NCBI GenBank assembly: GCA_900753285.1
Contig: CAADYN010000057.1
Coordinates: 1-6,476 of the forward strand
Source: Clostridia bacterium
GTDB lineage: Bacteria > Bacillota > Clostridia > Oscillospirales > CAG-272
DNA length: 6,476 nt
Direction: 5' to 3'
The notes under the pieces are model-generated. The model saw only the letters and a program-made list of their open reading frames with translations, was not told the DNA's origin and made no database searches. Position numbers and translations under genes: made by a program. How positions within the stretch are numbered: the stretch's first letter is position 1; each line of letters begins with the position of its first letter. Shown here in pieces: positions 1-6,476 of this stretch.

Positions 1-557
1 CTGTTTTCGTCAAACGAGACGCAGTTTTTGTCGCCGTTTAGTACCTCAGCGCAGCGATATTTCTCCCAAAGCGCAGCCTGAGTTGATTTTCCCGTACCAG
101 ACGGAGCGGCGAAGAGGATTACCTTCCCGTTCACGAGGATGGACGAGCTGTGGAGAACAAGTCTGCCATGTCTGAGGAGCGCGAAGCAGATGTCCATGGT
201 CGTCCAGATGTGCGTCGTTCTGGCAATATATGGCATTTCCGAGCCGATGACGGTGACGTTTATCTCCCCGCCCGCGACATTGTACTCCGACTGCGCGAGG
301 ATTCTGTCGCCGCCGTGAAACATGAGGTCAATGCGGACAGTGTCGCCCTCGCGGAAAAGTCGGATGTCTTCGTTTTTGGTGAGCAGTCTGGCAGAATTCT
401 CGCGCGGAGCATCGATGGTTTTGACGCGGCACGTGATGTCGGTTTTGTCGGGAGCGTCGTGAAGCCGGAACAGCGCGGAATAATCGTCGTCAGCCGGAAA
501 GAAATCGGAAGACACGCGGATATTCAGACCGGCGATATTGTAAAAATTTTCGTACAT
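1..557 (-). CDS. HprK-like P-loop serine kinase family protein, N-terminal 185 residues (runs off the left edge)
   Basis: I translated this partial minus-strand frame by hand. It begins MYENFYNIAGLNIRV at 557 and stays open to the window edge, giving 185 full codons. Residues 1-115 are a beta-rich N-terminal part. Residues 135-160 (LHSSSILVNGKVILFAAPSG, continuing TGKSTQ) carry a Walker A P-loop, APSGTGKST, at about 151-159. LNGDK follows at 173-177, the pattern of HprK/PEP-carboxykinase-like kinases found in peptide-modification and polysaccharide loci. In HPr kinase this fold phosphorylates a protein serine; relatives in some lasso peptide clusters phosphorylate the precursor's C-terminal Ser. 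The rest of the active site lies outside the window, so activity cannot be judged. ATG 557 is chosen because the next Met is residue 79. No good ribosome site precedes it; an in-frame TTG lies 6 nt upstream. GC is about 56%, well above the two genes before it. It probably depends on read-through from the peptide gene. Family call is firm; substrate is unknown. Confidence 0.85.
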   Translation of the reverse strand, partial: MYENFYNIAGLNIRVSSDFFPADDDYSALFRLHDAPDKTDITCRVKTIDAPRENSARLLTKNEDIRLFREGDTVRIDLMFHGGDRILAQSEYNVAGGEINVTVIGSEMPYIARTTHIWTTMDICFALLRHGRLVLHSSSILVNGKVILFAAPSGTGKSTQAALWEKYRCAEVLNGDKNCVSFDEN

Positions 558-570
558 ATTCAATAAGTGA

Positions 571-603
571 AATACGCCTGCGCGAAACTGACACAGGCGT
601 ATT
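571..603 (-). terminator. Hairpin between peptide gene and kinase gene: terminator or attenuator
   Basis: A perfect 10-bp inverted repeat, AATACGCCTG (603-594 on the minus strand) against CAGGCGTATT (580-571), can be extended by a G-U and a G-C pair around a 9-nt loop. It starts 17 nt after the peptide stop codon and ends 13 nt before the kinase ATG. The sequence after the stem on the minus strand (TCACTTATT) is only moderately T-rich, so termination is probably partial. That would favour high peptide expression over the downstream enzyme. It could also be an mRNA-stabilising 3' structure. The repeat is directly visible; its function is inferred. Confidence 0.6.
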
Positions 604-620
604 TGGTTTAGTGGGTTAGG

Positions 621-851
621 TCACGATGTAGATACGATATTAGATGTTGATGTAAAGTAGCAGTAGCCATCAATGGGTGTATTGCAACTTTCACCAGTGC
701 CAAAATCGAATCCTGTAAAACGAGGATCCATACAGTTATCATCACCATTAGTGAATGTAGGATATTTTTTTACATCGCAGTTAGCAGCAATAGCTTCTTG
801 GAGTGAATATGTAATTACGTCAAAAGTCGGTGCTTTGTAGTTCTTTTTCAT
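621..851 (-). CDS. Small Cys-containing peptide, candidate RiPP precursor
   Basis: This gene encodes 76 residues, starts MKKNYKAPTFDV and ends NIVSTS. It is very likely translated: AAAGGAGGA sits 7 nt before the ATG, and the gene follows the glycosidase stop by 18 nt. There is no hydrophobic signal peptide or membrane segment. Residues 2-24 look like a leader. A lysine-rich start is followed by Y5-x-x-P8-x-F10, similar to the YxxPxL motif read by leader-binding (RRE/PqqD-like) domains in lasso systems, and then by LQEAIAAN. Residues 25-76 hold four Cys (25, 40, 56, 64), many Gly, Asp and aromatic residues, and a Ser/Thr-rich tail ending in Ser76. Short peptides with a K-x-Y-x-x-P start followed by E-x-I-A and Cys are, from memory, common and uncharacterised in gut Clostridia. 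The HprK-like kinase downstream supports a modified peptide. The 51-residue core is long for a lasso peptide, and no maturation enzyme other than the partial kinase is in view. It could instead be a small cytoplasmic protein of another role. Confidence 0.75.
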   Translation of the reverse strand: MKKNYKAPTFDVITYSLQEAIAANCDVKKYPTFTNGDDNCMDPRFTGFDFGTGESCNTPIDGYCYFTSTSNIVSTS

Positions 852-857
852 ACTTAT

Positions 858-866
858 TCCTCCTTT
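858..866 (-). promoter_or_regulatory. Near-consensus Shine-Dalgarno of the small peptide gene
   Basis: The minus strand reads AAAGGAGGA, with AGGAGG ending 7 nt before ATG 851. It lies wholly inside the 18-nt gap after the glycosidase TAA. This fixes the peptide start, shows the ORF is genuinely expressed, and indicates co-transcription and possible translational coupling with the upstream gene. Confidence 0.85.
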
Positions 867-869
867 CCG

Positions 870-3800
870 TTATTTAACCTCGATTGTAAGTTCAATCGGA
901 GCACTGAGTTTTCCATTCACATCTTTAGCGTATACTTTAACAGAATAATTACCTGATATATTAGGTGCAGTAACCAGTAATGAATATCTGTAAGGGCTTG
1001 ACGAATTATTAGCTTTATCCTGTGTTTTAGAAATTATTACATTTCCATCAGAATCTTTAACTACTACTTCCTGCACATCTGCTGAAGCAGAAGCACTTAT
1101 ACTAAATTTTCTATTCTTCTTTACAGATTTCGGTATGCTTGCTTTGAATGTTTCAGGTTTAAACTCATCATCCTGAGCAGGTGTAAGTTCTTTTACAATA
1201 AATTCTCCAAAATCAGCGTTGGCAATGAGTTCTATATTGGAAGATACTTTAATACCGCTAATTGATAGCACTGTATCATCTACAGCATCATTTTTAAGAA
1301 CTATATATTTACCATATTTTTCATCGCTCAAAACTAATTCGGAAACATCATAGTACATTTCTGTATTAGTCAGAACCTCTTGACCATTAAATATCGGAGC
1401 GCCGCTCACTGCCTTTGCAGAAATGTGAACAGTTGAATTAATATCAGAATATCCGTCGAGAACGAATGCTACGGCATTACCAGACGTCAGATAAATCTCA
1501 TTTTCAGGTCCCTGCTTCTTATAATCTGCAATTGTAAAGAGATTTTTATTGCCATCTTTTTCAACGTAAATTAACGAATTATTATCCCACTTATCGCTAA
1601 CACCGGCTGAGCTATTGAGAGCAAAGTCATAAACGTTATAATATTTCGTGTTGACTTCCTTTGCGGTGTATCCGGGATTGTTTTCAAGGGTACCGTAAAC
1701 TCTGATACCGTCAACGTAGACATACTGAGTGTTATCCGTTGCCGCCATCACTTCATCAGCCATGCTCTGAACTGAAACGCCGGATCTTACAACGTCCGAA
1801 GCAACCGCATTGTCATTGAGGACGCTGTTTTCGTCCATGAACGATACTTCATAGAGCGAAGCGTCGTCGTCAAGTCCGAGATCTCTGAGAGCCTGTTCAA
1901 GGTAGGTTTCAGCGGAATCAACAGAATAGAGCGATGCGGTGGATGTGGTGCTTCTATTGACCATATAGCCGTAAACCTCGACTTTGTATGTGCCGTGAGT
2001 GAGATTAATGTCGCGAACTACGGGAACCTGATAATCGAGAACACCATTGTTATCAGCAGCAGAGTTAATTATTCCGATATTATCTCCTGTGAAATAAGTG
2101 TCAACGAAGAAGCCGTGGTTAAGCACTCCGTCTTTATAAACTCTGACAAGGAGAGCTCCGGTTTGAGGTCCGCACTCGGAAATGAGGTCGAAGCCGTTGC
2201 CTGTGAACTCGAATGTAAGAGGATTTCCATACTCGGTAGCTGTCTTATTTGCGTCAAGCGTTGCCTTATAAGCAGAGCCGCCGCTGAATCCGGTGTTTTC
2301 GGAGTAGTAGTTGTCGTAGCCGTGGAGATTTTCTTCACCAAGCTTTTCTGCGGACTGTGTGGTTACTCCAACAGGGAGTGCATAATTATTATTGACTTTT
2401 TTCCACTCTGTGCCGGGATTGGTTATGACATCCTCCTCATAGAGCACGTTTGTTGCGGGGTAGAGGTAGATGAAGTGGGTTGCGGGCTTTGCTGTCGAGT
2501 TAGATTCGGAAAGTGTTATACCGATCGTTTCAACGCCTTTCATAACAGACGTGGGAGTATATGTAAGTCCCTCGCCGGCTGCTATATCGACAGTACCGTA
2601 AATCAGCTTATTACCTTCTGTAAGTTCAGCAGTATCCCATTTCTGTGTTCCTGATGTTTCGCCAATTCCTATATCACTCGGTTCAAGATGAAGCGGAACG
2701 CCGAAGTCAACTACGAAGTTATGCGTGTTATTGAATGTGTAATAGAGCCATACTTCCTTGCCGTTGTCACTACGCTTAACAGAATCCAGCGTAAATTCAC
2801 TGTATCTATAGTAAGCTGAAATCTCAGGCATGGTAGTAAGGTCGGCGTTTACAGACTGGGTTACACCGTTAATGTTTTTCACGGAATTATTTACAAGTGT
2901 ATTTCCGCCACCCTTGCCAAAAGCGCTGTCAAAATATGTACCGCTTGCAACTGCAATATTGTAATTGTAGAATTCTTCATTTAACGTCTTGTCGATGTAG
3001 TGAACCGTGACTGAGTCTTCCGTAACACTGGTTTTTACATACACACGAATGAGGATTGCGTTGTTTCTGTTGTATTTAGTTGTGTTCCATGCAAGGTTGT
3101 CATAAGGAGCAACATATGAAGGATTTCTTGCAGGGTTACCTATGCTTACACTCTTTGTAGCATCGCCTTCCCAAACAGTTTCTTCATTTTCGTCCCATGT
3201 GAAGTTTGTTACAGTAACGGTATATCCACTTCCTGTGGTACTCGTCACATCTCCGGTTTCGGCAGTAACCTTATAAATTTGGTAGTTCTGCTGGCCGCTG
3301 AATATCATTGTACCAAGTCCACGACCGCCGCTCCAATAACCATACATAATAGTCTTTGACTTAAGATTTGCGGCTGTTGTATCTGACGGATTGGTTGAAC
3401 CGTCTTCATATACTATCTGAACAGATACCGAGCAACGTTTTGATTCAGGTGGATAACCCCATGAGCCTGTGCCGTCGCCTTTTGTACCCCAGTCAGCCGC
3501 ATTTACATGAAGTTCGCTTTCATTATTAGCATTGTTAATGTTAACAACTTCCATGTAGTACGCAACAAGTTGGTTTTTGTCGCCGGAATACGTTACAGTT
3601 GTGGAATTATCTCCAGTATACTTAAAAGATACTTGTGTGCGGTCTACATCAGTCCATTTAGTTGTATAAACCTGCCACTTGCTATTGTAATAACGAATCT
3701 TTGTGAACGCAGAACCGTTCAGAGTTTCGTCATCACCCTCTTTTGTGGTTTGCAGTTCCGTACGGCTTGTACTGTTGTTAGTTTTTTCAACATCAAGAAT

Positions 3801-6233
3801 CTTTGACTGCCAATATTCCTGTATTCTGCCGTCCTTAGCACCCATAGCGTCAACAAGAGTGCCGATGTCAACACCGCCTTCGCCCAATGCTTCTTGAGCG
3901 GTTATCGTCACTTGATTCTCTTTGCTTGTTTCACCGGTCAAACGGGAGTTCGTAATCCAATACTCGACCGTAATCGACGTAACTTCGGTGAGGTCTTCCT
4001 TCGTTATCGTCACGTTGTAGGTGTAAGTCGCGAGGACAGCGCCGGCTGCATTCTTTACTTTAGCTACTACCGTCGCCGTCTTGTCTTCGGTAACTGTTCT
4101 CGCAGTGATTGTACCGTTGGTTTCATTAACCGTAATGTTCTCACTGCCGGAAGTAACCTCGTATGTGGTAGTGGTATTGCCAACAATGCTTGTGTCAAGT
4201 GTCGGAACATTCAGTGCCGCAGTATTACCGGATGATACTGTAAGGCTCTTTGTTTCCGCAATAGCGTTTACGGTGATATTGTAGGTAACGCCGCCGACAG
4301 TTGCCGTTGTGTAGCCCGGAGCCTTGCCGGTGATGGTTACTGAGGTTTTTGTTTCGGCTGTTGTTGTGGTCTTGGTGTAGGGTAAGCCGTGATTGGAAGA
4401 CCAGTATGCTAAATACCATGTAGCATTAATATAGCTTCTGATATAATAAGTTCTTGCATAATAATCAGAACCCGCCTTAACGCTAAATCCTGCCGCGCTA
4501 TAAGACCATTCTCTATATTTACTATTTTTACTAGCAATTAAATCTCTGTAATTTTTATCATAGCATAGATAATAGCCTGTGGTTTCATCTTTAATAGTAT
4601 ATTTATCGCCGGATTCCTCTATTGTCCATTCCGTAGGAGATTTGTCAGGAGAATCGTTTTCTTTTCTGTTTAAAATTCCTCCTTCTGAATTTACGGAAAG
4701 GTAATTACCATTGCCATCTGAAATGCAATACTTATTCCCGCTTACAATAGTATCGGCTAAAGTATATGTTGTCTCACCCGCGACGGAAGCGCCAACCGCA
4801 ACTACTTTAGCAACATTGTCGTCTATTGTTTTATTAACAGCCGCGCCATTGATAGTTCTTGTAGTTGATTCGCCAACATTGAGGGTGATTTCAACTGTCT
4901 TGCCCACCGGGTCAGTCGTGCCGCCGTTAGTTACAGAATCTACCGTGGGAAGCGTACCGCCGAATGCCTCTATTGTATCGGCAGTCTTGCTAATTACGCT
5001 TGCTTCTGTTTCTGCGCCCGGATAATCGCTCCAAATGCAGAACGTTGAGCCACCGGGGTTTGATATAGTGCTGCCCGGGAAAACAGTCTTATCAAAACCT
5101 CTTGCCTTTGTTGCAGAGCACTGTGCATCGGGTTTACCAAGCACCCAATAGTAATCACCATGAGTGTTTACCATTTTGAAGCCTTTAGCGGCAAGTCCGG
5201 ACGCTGACCTTGGTGTATAGCCCGGCCAACCGCTTGACCAGTATTCTATTATAATATCTTTGTCAAATTCAGGAGTTGTTGACTCAACACTACCAAAATA
5301 GATACCGTCGTTGAACGCCATTGGCTTCATGCCGGCACTTTTGATATTACCTGCAATCTTATTCACATAAGATGCAAAGTAATTATACTGGTTGGCATCC
5401 TGCAGTTTACCAAAGCCCATTCCGGTATATTTAAGATAAATATCATTGGCATATTCATCAGCACCCATGTTGAACAGTGTGCAGCCTTTACCTGCAAAAT
5501 ATGTTATATATTTATTAAGGAAGGCTTCTGTAAATGCAACTGCTGTAGTGTTGGTAACATCAATCGTTCTCACAGAACCGTTGTATGAGCAAGTCTTGCC
5601 AGTCAACGCTTCTGCCGCGTCAAGAATTGCATCCATATGACCGGGTGTGTTGATAAGCGGAATAACGCCCATACCCTTTGTGTACGCATACGCGATGATG
5701 GCATCCATTTCGGACTGCGTAAGCTCGTCAACGTCGAAGTTGTAATACGCTTCGTTACCCGCATGAATAGCCGCCGACACAGCATTGCTGTCATAAGTCG
5801 TGCCATTCACCGTCAGCGACATATCATCAAGCAAAAATCTCATGCCGTCGTTGCCTACCGCAAGCTGAATATAGTTGAAGCCTGCCGCAGACGCATTGTC
5901 GATTATCTGCTTAATACTGTCTACGCTGAAATACTTTCTGCCGCAGTCAAGGTGGATAATGTTGTAGTTGTATCCGTCAACCTTGTCTGTGGTGTTCGTC
6001 TCGTCAGCCGTCTCGTCCTGTTTCGGCAGTACGGACAGCTCTTCCCTGTCTTCGTCGATATCGTAGTCGGAGCGGTCGTCGACCTCTATCTCGATACCGC
6101 CGTCTTCTTCAACGGGAATGCCATAGTCTTCTTCGACGCTTATCTCGCCCGATACGGCTAACGACGGCGTCACCATACCGAAAACCATACAGAACACGAG
6201 AGTCAGCGCCAATACATGCCTGAGTTGTTTCAT
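870..6233 (-). CDS. Secreted multidomain GH20 exoglycosidase, StrH-like beta-N-acetylglucosaminidase (1787 aa)
   Basis: This is a predicted extracellular enzyme removing terminal beta-linked GlcNAc or related hexosamine residues from host glycans; lacto-N-biosidase activity is an alternative within GH20. Residues 1-26 are a signal peptide (cleavage likely after SLA). Residues 30-85 are an Asp/Glu-rich linker. Residues about 90-425 are GH20 and match StrH closely: DCGRKYF (96-102, sugar-binding Arg99), GNDGMRFLLDDM (127-138), NTPGHMDA (195-202), the catalytic pair D259-E260 in GADEYAND, FNDG (307-310), YWSSGW (331-336), NTHGDYYW (356-363) and IWSDYPGAE (400-408). StrH has two GH20 domains; this protein has one. 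After it come an Ig-like module (about 440-655) holding a beta-trefoil-like insert (about 490-622), a second Ig-like domain (657-745), and a large beta-rich region (748-1070). A repeat starting VTVHYID (1075-1180), a beta-sandwich with carbohydrate-binding look (1275-1430), two further beta modules (1500-1665) and a C-terminal Ig-like domain (1697-1787) complete it. No LPXTG, SLH, dockerin or C-terminal membrane segment is seen. Module boundaries are by eye; GH20 is firm, exact substrate is not. Confidence 0.93.
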   Translation of the reverse strand: MKQLRHVLALTLVFCMVFGMVTPSLAVSGEISVEEDYGIPVEEDGGIEIEVDDRSDYDIDEDREELSVLPKQDETADETNTTDKVDGYNYNIIHLDCGRKYFSVDSIKQIIDNASAAGFNYIQLAVGNDGMRFLLDDMSLTVNGTTYDSNAVSAAIHAGNEAYYNFDVDELTQSEMDAIIAYAYTKGMGVIPLINTPGHMDAILDAAEALTGKTCSYNGSVRTIDVTNTTAVAFTEAFLNKYITYFAGKGCTLFNMGADEYANDIYLKYTGMGFGKLQDANQYNYFASYVNKIAGNIKSAGMKPMAFNDGIYFGSVESTTPEFDKDIIIEYWSSGWPGYTPRSASGLAAKGFKMVNTHGDYYWVLGKPDAQCSATKARGFDKTVFPGSTISNPGGSTFCIWSDYPGAETEASVISKTADTIEAFGGTLPTVDSVTNGGTTDPVGKTVEITLNVGESTTRTINGAAVNKTIDDNVAKVVAVGASVAGETTYTLADTIVSGNKYCISDGNGNYLSVNSEGGILNRKENDSPDKSPTEWTIEESGDKYTIKDETTGYYLCYDKNYRDLIASKNSKYREWSYSAAGFSVKAGSDYYARTYYIRSYINATWYLAYWSSNHGLPYTKTTTTAETKTSVTITGKAPGYTTATVGGVTYNITVNAIAETKSLTVSSGNTAALNVPTLDTSIVGNTTTTYEVTSGSENITVNETNGTITARTVTEDKTATVVAKVKNAAGAVLATYTYNVTITKEDLTEVTSITVEYWITNSRLTGETSKENQVTITAQEALGEGGVDIGTLVDAMGAKDGRIQEYWQSKILDVEKTNNSTSRTELQTTKEGDDETLNGSAFTKIRYYNSKWQVYTTKWTDVDRTQVSFKYTGDNSTTVTYSGDKNQLVAYYMEVVNINNANNESELHVNAADWGTKGDGTGSWGYPPESKRCSVSVQIVYEDGSTNPSDTTAANLKSKTIMYGYWSGGRGLGTMIFSGQQNYQIYKVTAETGDVTSTTGSGYTVTVTNFTWDENEETVWEGDATKSVSIGNPARNPSYVAPYDNLAWNTTKYNRNNAILIRVYVKTSVTEDSVTVHYIDKTLNEEFYNYNIAVASGTYFDSAFGKGGGNTLVNNSVKNINGVTQSVNADLTTMPEISAYYRYSEFTLDSVKRSDNGKEVWLYYTFNNTHNFVVDFGVPLHLEPSDIGIGETSGTQKWDTAELTEGNKLIYGTVDIAAGEGLTYTPTSVMKGVETIGITLSESNSTAKPATHFIYLYPATNVLYEEDVITNPGTEWKKVNNNYALPVGVTTQSAEKLGEENLHGYDNYYSENTGFSGGSAYKATLDANKTATEYGNPLTFEFTGNGFDLISECGPQTGALLVRVYKDGVLNHGFFVDTYFTGDNIGIINSAADNNGVLDYQVPVVRDINLTHGTYKVEVYGYMVNRSTTSTASLYSVDSAETYLEQALRDLGLDDDASLYEVSFMDENSVLNDNAVASDVVRSGVSVQSMADEVMAATDNTQYVYVDGIRVYGTLENNPGYTAKEVNTKYYNVYDFALNSSAGVSDKWDNNSLIYVEKDGNKNLFTIADYKKQGPENEIYLTSGNAVAFVLDGYSDINSTVHISAKAVSGAPIFNGQEVLTNTEMYYDVSELVLSDEKYGKYIVLKNDAVDDTVLSISGIKVSSNIELIANADFGEFIVKELTPAQDDEFKPETFKASIPKSVKKNRKFSISASASADVQEVVVKDSDGNVIISKTQDKANNSSSPYRYSLLVTAPNISGNYSVKVYAKDVNGKLSAPIELTIEVK

Positions 6234-6336
6234 TGTCTCTCCTCCGTTTTGATTCCGTCAATTTTGTATATTTCGAGGGGATTCCTCCGGTGCGTCTGCT
6301 TTTTTCGCGGAGAAATCTCCCCCTATTATTACGGAT
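6234..6336 (-). promoter_or_regulatory. 5' leader of the glycosidase mRNA, with small inverted repeats
   Basis: About 100 nt separate the predicted transcription start (near 6336) from the ATG. It holds a small stem GGAG-ATTT-CTCC (6320-6309). A GGGGGA stretch (6323-6318) could also pair with TCCCC (6281-6277), enclosing that stem. A second purine run, GGAGGA, near 6287-6282 precedes no start codon. No known riboswitch class is recognised. The repeats are visible, but a regulatory role is only a possibility. Confidence 0.35.
6239..6245 (-). promoter_or_regulatory. Shine-Dalgarno of the glycosidase gene
   Basis: GGAGGAG on the minus strand ends 5 nt before ATG 6233. It supports this start, as does the well-formed signal peptide that follows it. 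Confidence 0.85.
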
Positions 6337-6341
6337 AATAC

Positions 6342-6370
6342 ATTATAGCACGTCCTTCGCCTAAAATCAA
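6342..6370 (-). promoter_or_regulatory. Sigma-A promoter of the glycosidase-peptide operon
   Basis: On the minus strand, -35 TTGATT (6370-6365) and -10 TATAAT (6347-6342, perfect) are separated by exactly 17 nt. A TG one base before the -10 makes it an extended -10 promoter. The expected start is near 6336. It points at the 1787-aa gene and probably drives the peptide gene and, by read-through, the kinase. No repressor site or cre-like box is clearly recognised nearby. Confidence 0.82.
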
Positions 6371-6476
6371 GATAATTATACACACTTTTCGGCATAATTT
6401 TGTACAGTCGTCAATGATAAGTTACAGAAAACTCAAAAAATAAAGACGCAAGCGAGGGGCGATCAGAAAAGGTGGA
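6371..6476. other. AT-rich intergenic DNA upstream of the promoter
   Basis: No coding frame, RNA gene or convincing terminator is seen here. A second TATAAT (minus strand, 6380-6375) lacks a -35 box at usable distance. The AAAAGGTGGA at the right edge could be a ribosome site for a rightward gene starting outside the window, but this cannot be supported. Confidence 0.5.

Noticed and set aside
150..566. Plus-strand open frame of 138 codons
   Set aside because: It lies antisense to the kinase frame, whose Walker A and LNGDK motifs are unmistakable; the plus-strand product shows no family features.
621..851. Classic lasso peptide or SCIFF-type precursor
   Set aside because: The Cys number and spacing do not fit six-Cys SCIFF peptides, and the region after the leader is too long for a usual lasso core; only a general RiPP-like call is kept.
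1995..2654. Plus-strand open frame of 219 codons
   Set aside because: It is antisense to the glycosidase beta modules, has odd Cys/Val-rich composition and no ribosome site; a shadow of the real gene.
5637..6161. Plus-strand open frame of 174 codons opposite the signal peptide and GH20 start
   Set aside because: It is antisense to the conserved GH20 motifs and shows no recognisable domain.
6189..6200. Lipobox-like LVFC in the signal peptide (Cys15)
   Set aside because: Phe before the Cys does not fit the lipobox, and a normal cleavage site SLA-V follows, so a lipoprotein is unlikely.
6375..6380. Second TATAAT on the minus strand upstream of the main promoter
   Set aside because: The only TTGAC-like sequence upstream (near 6414) is 28 nt away, and no TG extension is present; the promoter at 6370-6342 is far better.
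6464..6476. Possible ribosome site AAAAGGTGGA for a divergent rightward gene
   Set aside because: The window ends before any start codon, and no convincing plus-strand promoter is seen.
1..6476. CRISPR array, tRNA/rRNA gene or insertion sequence
   Set aside because: No regularly spaced direct repeats, cloverleaf-like sequence, transposase motifs or terminal inverted repeats were seen on reading both strands.

Overview
The window looks like chromosomal DNA from a low-to-mid GC Firmicute, most likely a gut Clostridia member (Oscillospiraceae/Lachnospiraceae-like). The grounds are strong AGGAGG ribosome sites, a consensus sigma-A promoter, and a very large secreted StrH-like glycosidase with Ig-like and carbohydrate-binding-like modules typical of gut Clostridia. 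The genus cannot be fixed from the sequence alone. All three genes supported here lie on the minus strand and are read from right to left; the plus-strand open frames are shadows.

In transcription order: positions 6476-6234 are an upstream region with a good sigma-A promoter (-35 at 6370-6365, -10 at 6347-6342), a leader of about 100 nt and a strong Shine-Dalgarno. Positions 6233-870 encode a 1787-residue secreted multidomain protein. It has a signal peptide, an acidic linker and one GH20 catalytic domain closely resembling the GH20 domains of pneumococcal StrH, with the catalytic Asp-Glu pair intact. A long train of beta-rich modules follows, with no LPXTG, SLH or dockerin visible. Only 18 nt later, behind a near-perfect ribosome site, comes a 76-residue Cys-containing peptide gene (851-621) whose N-terminus resembles a RiPP leader (YxxP motif). 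A 10-12 bp hairpin (603-571) follows. Then comes a third gene, cut by the left edge (557 to beyond 1), encoding an HprK-like P-loop kinase with a clear Walker A motif.

The most interesting reading is that the small peptide and the HprK-like kinase form the start of an uncharacterised modified-peptide (RiPP-like) locus attached to a host-glycan-degrading exoglycosidase. The hairpin between them would let the peptide be made in excess over the downstream enzyme. The supporting points are indirect: leader-like motif, four Cys, C-terminal Ser, and adjacency to a kinase of the fold that phosphorylates C-terminal Ser in some lasso peptide precursors. The deciding genes would lie left of position 1, outside the window. 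Base composition is mosaic: about 56% GC in the kinase, 39% in the peptide gene, 34% in the last part of the glycosidase gene and in one internal module, and about 50% in the rest of the stretches I counted. This suggests module-wise assembly.
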